This document shows, piece after piece, positions 62,075-64,000 of a DNA stretch of 64,000 nt. The DNA is from Thomasclavelia spiroformis (GTDB taxonomy: Bacteria > Bacillota_I > Bacilli_A > Erysipelotrichales > Coprobacillaceae), in assembly GCA_016901755.1 (NCBI GenBank), contig JACJKV010000008.1:1-64000 (forward strand), in the 5' to 3' direction. The translations under genes and the position numbers were made by a program. The notes below the pieces were generated by a model, which did no database searches, was not told the DNA's origin, and was given only the letters and a program-made list of their open reading frames with translations. How positions within the stretch are numbered: the first letter of the stretch is position 1; the number at the start of each line of letters is the position of its first letter.

Positions 62075-62968
62075 TCAGGAAATCACACTTTCAATAAATT
62101 TTGCCATCGTTTGTTTATATTCATCATTTTCTTTCAGTTCATACAGATATTTTTCATCTTTAACGACAAACAGCGTCTTTTCCCCACGATTACTGTTAAA
62201 TAAGGAATAAACCATTCTTAATGGGACAAATTCATCTTTTCTGGTATGAAAGAATAATGTTGGAATATCGTTATGTTTAGCATACTGAATCGTACTTTCT
62301 TTAATGTCAATAAAGACAGATTTTTTAATATTACGCGCTATTAATGATAAGACAGGAAATTTAGAAATCTTATAATCAGTGACAATACGATAACCAATAA
62401 TATCATAAGGACTGGTAAAAGCACCATCAGAAATAATACCCACTACATTTTTCAGCAGATGCTTACCAGAAGCATTAATTATAGCATTAGCTCCAGCTTC
62501 TTTACCATACATTAAGATCTGATGATCTTTACCATAAGTATTGATCAGATATTCATTCCATAAAACGATATCCTGAACATCTTTGATTCCAAACCCTCTG
62601 ATATAGCCATCACTTTGACCATGAGCACAAAAATCAATCAAAAGAATATTAGCCTCAGGTAAATGTTCCTTAAAGTATGGAACATATAAAGCCATATCCT
62701 TTGCTTCCAGTCCGAAAGGATGAGCAATCAGAACTGTAGTTTTGGCATTTTCATTTTCCAGAATAATACCATGCAGTTTTATATCCTGATGATTGTGGAT
62801 ATAAACATTTTTACAGCTGTATTTTGTTTCTAAAAGAAATGGTCTGTCATCATTTTTATGATGACGGTACATCAGTTTCTTACTGTATTTATTAGCGACA
62901 GAAATGACTGTAGAAGCAGTTACTCCTAATGCCGTTAGTGCCAGCAGTCCTTTAGTCTTATATTTCAT
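62075..62968 (-). CDS. Alpha/beta-hydrolase-fold protein with lost catalytic triad
   Basis: The 297-residue protein has an N-terminal membrane anchor (about 5-24) and a fold like YqkD-type hydrolases: VLIAHPFG oxyanion loop, LLIDFCAHGQSDG and a dimer-like GFGIKDVQDIVLWNEYL. The nucleophile elbow, normally G-x-S-x-G, is G155-K-E157-A-G159. The Asp region (HTRKDEFVP) remains, but the C-terminal His (G-x-x-H) is replaced by DEKYLYEL. It is therefore unlikely to be a serine hydrolase. It follows the gene at 62971 by 2 bp and shares its transcript. Confidence 0.82.
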   Translation of the reverse strand: MKYKTKGLLALTALGVTASTVISVANKYSKKLMYRHHKNDDRPFLLETKYSCKNVYIHNHQDIKLHGIILENENAKTTVLIAHPFGLEAKDMALYVPYFKEHLPEANILLIDFCAHGQSDGYIRGFGIKDVQDIVLWNEYLINTYGKDHQILMYGKEAGANAIINASGKHLLKNVVGIISDGAFTSPYDIIGYRIVTDYKISKFPVLSLIARNIKKSVFIDIKESTIQYAKHNDIPTLFFHTRKDEFVPLRMVYSLFNSNRGEKTLFVVKDEKYLYELKENDEYKQTMAKFIESVIS

Positions 62969-62970
62969 AA

Positions 62971-64000
62971 TTAATCCTCCTTATATTCTTCCATTAATAA
63001 ACGGTTAATATTGGCAACCTGTTCAAATGAAGTTAAACGATATTTATCATTATTCATTCGGGCTGCATAAAAACGAATTGCTTTTTCCAGTTCATCTTTA
63101 ATGATTGCTTTATATTCAGCAGGAAAAGTTGAAATTGGAAAACAGACAAATACAAAAGTATTATAATCTTTAGAAAACAGATCGATCAGCAAGCCATAGC
63201 CTTCATTTAAAATAATTGAATTTCCTATTGCCAGCTGCAGATCATGATTCGCAAAAGTCAGCATATCGCTCATTACAAATCGTAAAATATCCTGACAGGC
63301 ATCACGATAAGCATCAGCATCACTCATAAAGATCGCTTTGATATATTTAATAACGATATTATTTTCATCAGTTTCTTCTTTAGCTTTCTTCTGCATATAT
63401 TTAAATAACTGTAAAGCCACTTTAGCATCAGATAAAACCAGATTTCCAAAATCTGTCATAATAGCAAAAGCAAATCTTTTATACTGACATAAGCGCCAGA
63501 TTGCTTCTAAAAGCTGATCTTTAGTATCCTTAAAAAATTTTTTTAAATATTTTAAAACCAGTCTGATAATTTCTCTGAAATAATACAGGTGATACTGATA
63601 TTCAGTATCCAGATATTTGGCATTTACACCATCCCATTCATATTCATAAAGAATTTTATCTAACAGTAAAGAAATCGAATCCATAAATTTCTTATAATTA
63701 TCATTTTGAATCAGTCTTTCCAGATAAGGCATGAAAAAAGTATAAAATTCATCTACTGTTTCCTGATTCGTACCAGAATGATACTGCAGATAATCCAGAA
63801 TATTACGATAATCCAATGGTTCCAAAAATGTGTCTTGAGGATGCGTTTCAATAAAATGATCAAAAACATGACAGTTTAATATTGTCGTATACTGGTTAAA
63901 ATACAAGATCTTATGCAACGCATCTTTAATGATATATTCCTGTTCCTGTTCATGCAGTTCTTCAGAAAAAGTATAGTCAATCACATCTTGTGAATAATCA
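62971..64000 (-). CDS. Unknown helical protein, 5' end cut by the window edge
   Basis: I do not recognise this protein. The frame runs on past the GTG at 63984 (DYSQD precedes it), with no good ribosome site at that GTG, so the gene probably starts outside the window. The visible 343 residues are acidic, soluble and almost entirely helical, rich in Tyr, Phe and Leu, with no signal, span or known motif. It looks like an alpha-solenoid or scaffold. The gene is 2 bp before the triad-less hydrolase and probably works with it. Confidence 0.7.
   Translation of the reverse strand, partial: DYSQDVIDYTFSEELHEQEQEYIIKDALHKILYFNQYTTILNCHVFDHFIETHPQDTFLEPLDYRNILDYLQYHSGTNQETVDEFYTFFMPYLERLIQNDNYKKFMDSISLLLDKILYEYEWDGVNAKYLDTEYQYHLYYFREIIRLVLKYLKKFFKDTKDQLLEAIWRLCQYKRFAFAIMTDFGNLVLSDAKVALQLFKYMQKKAKEETDENNIVIKYIKAIFMSDADAYRDACQDILRFVMSDMLTFANHDLQLAIGNSIILNEGYGLLIDLFSKDYNTFVFVCFPISTFPAEYKAIIKDELEKAIRFYAARMNNDKYRLTSFEQVANINRLLMEEYKED

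Overview
The window reads as chromosomal DNA of a low-GC, Gram-positive Firmicute. A gut member of the Erysipelotrichia (Coprobacillus/Catenibacterium-like) fits best. The basis is strong AT bias, AGGAGG-type ribosome sites, anaerobe genes (reverse rubrerythrin, PduL, glutamate synthase), HrcA/CIRCE control of groESL, an L20-type leader on infC, a CotD-like coat protein hinting at sporulation, and many FtsX-type ABC permeases. The genus is inference. I see no rRNA, tRNA, CRISPR array, insertion sequence or prophage.

Layout. 1-10.7 kb, minus strand: reverse rubrerythrin, then the Firmicute prkC neighbourhood (gmk, priA, rsmB, rlmN, prpC, prkC, rsgA, rpe, thiN), tightly packed and mostly overlapping, but without rpoZ, coaBC, def and fmt. 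10.7-15 kb: rqcH, a Cys-rich CotD-like gene, pgeF/ylmD and bifunctional nnr. 15.1-18.5 kb: two tandem paralogous NlpC/P60 wall hydrolases with Ig-like repeats. 18.6-28.1 kb: an ABC exporter whose permease carries two matched 13-heptad arms, a phosphodiesterase, a Bce-type ABC transporter with two permeases, and an unknown membrane protein. 28.2-33.7 kb: infC-rpmI-rplT with an attenuating leader and an AUU start, groESL with two CIRCE operators, glpK, and a GNAT acetyltransferase.

34.4-39.3 kb is a regulatory island of clear interest: an agr-like quorum-sensing locus. AgrC-like kinase, LytTR response regulator and XRE regulator are on the minus strand. Divergent agrB overlaps a 39-codon agrD whose core, RLPPSWWFF, predicts a Ser-lactone pheromone laid out like the Staphylococcus intermedius AIP. 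Direct repeats 20 bp apart lie just upstream of the agrB promoter. A second XRE gene, a second LytTR response regulator and a third LytTR protein without a recognisable receiver follow.

39.4-64 kb: two RluA synthases, a P1B-ATPase-like protein lacking the phosphorylation motif and the nucleotide-binding domain, prfC, an M29 aminopeptidase, a large Sel1-repeat protein, a membrane-tethered PTS EIIB-like domain without its cysteine, a SEDS protein, nadK with a YjbK-type triphosphatase, gltBD, pduL, HU, a threonine-aldolase-like enzyme, a DUF5714 protein, a ZIP transporter, an alpha/beta-hydrolase fold protein without its catalytic triad, and a gene cut by the right edge.

One theme runs through the second half: several proteins keep a family fold but have lost the family's catalytic residues (P-type ATPase, EIIB, alpha/beta hydrolase, LytTR pseudo-receiver). 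Together with the agr-like locus these are the best candidates for undescribed biology.
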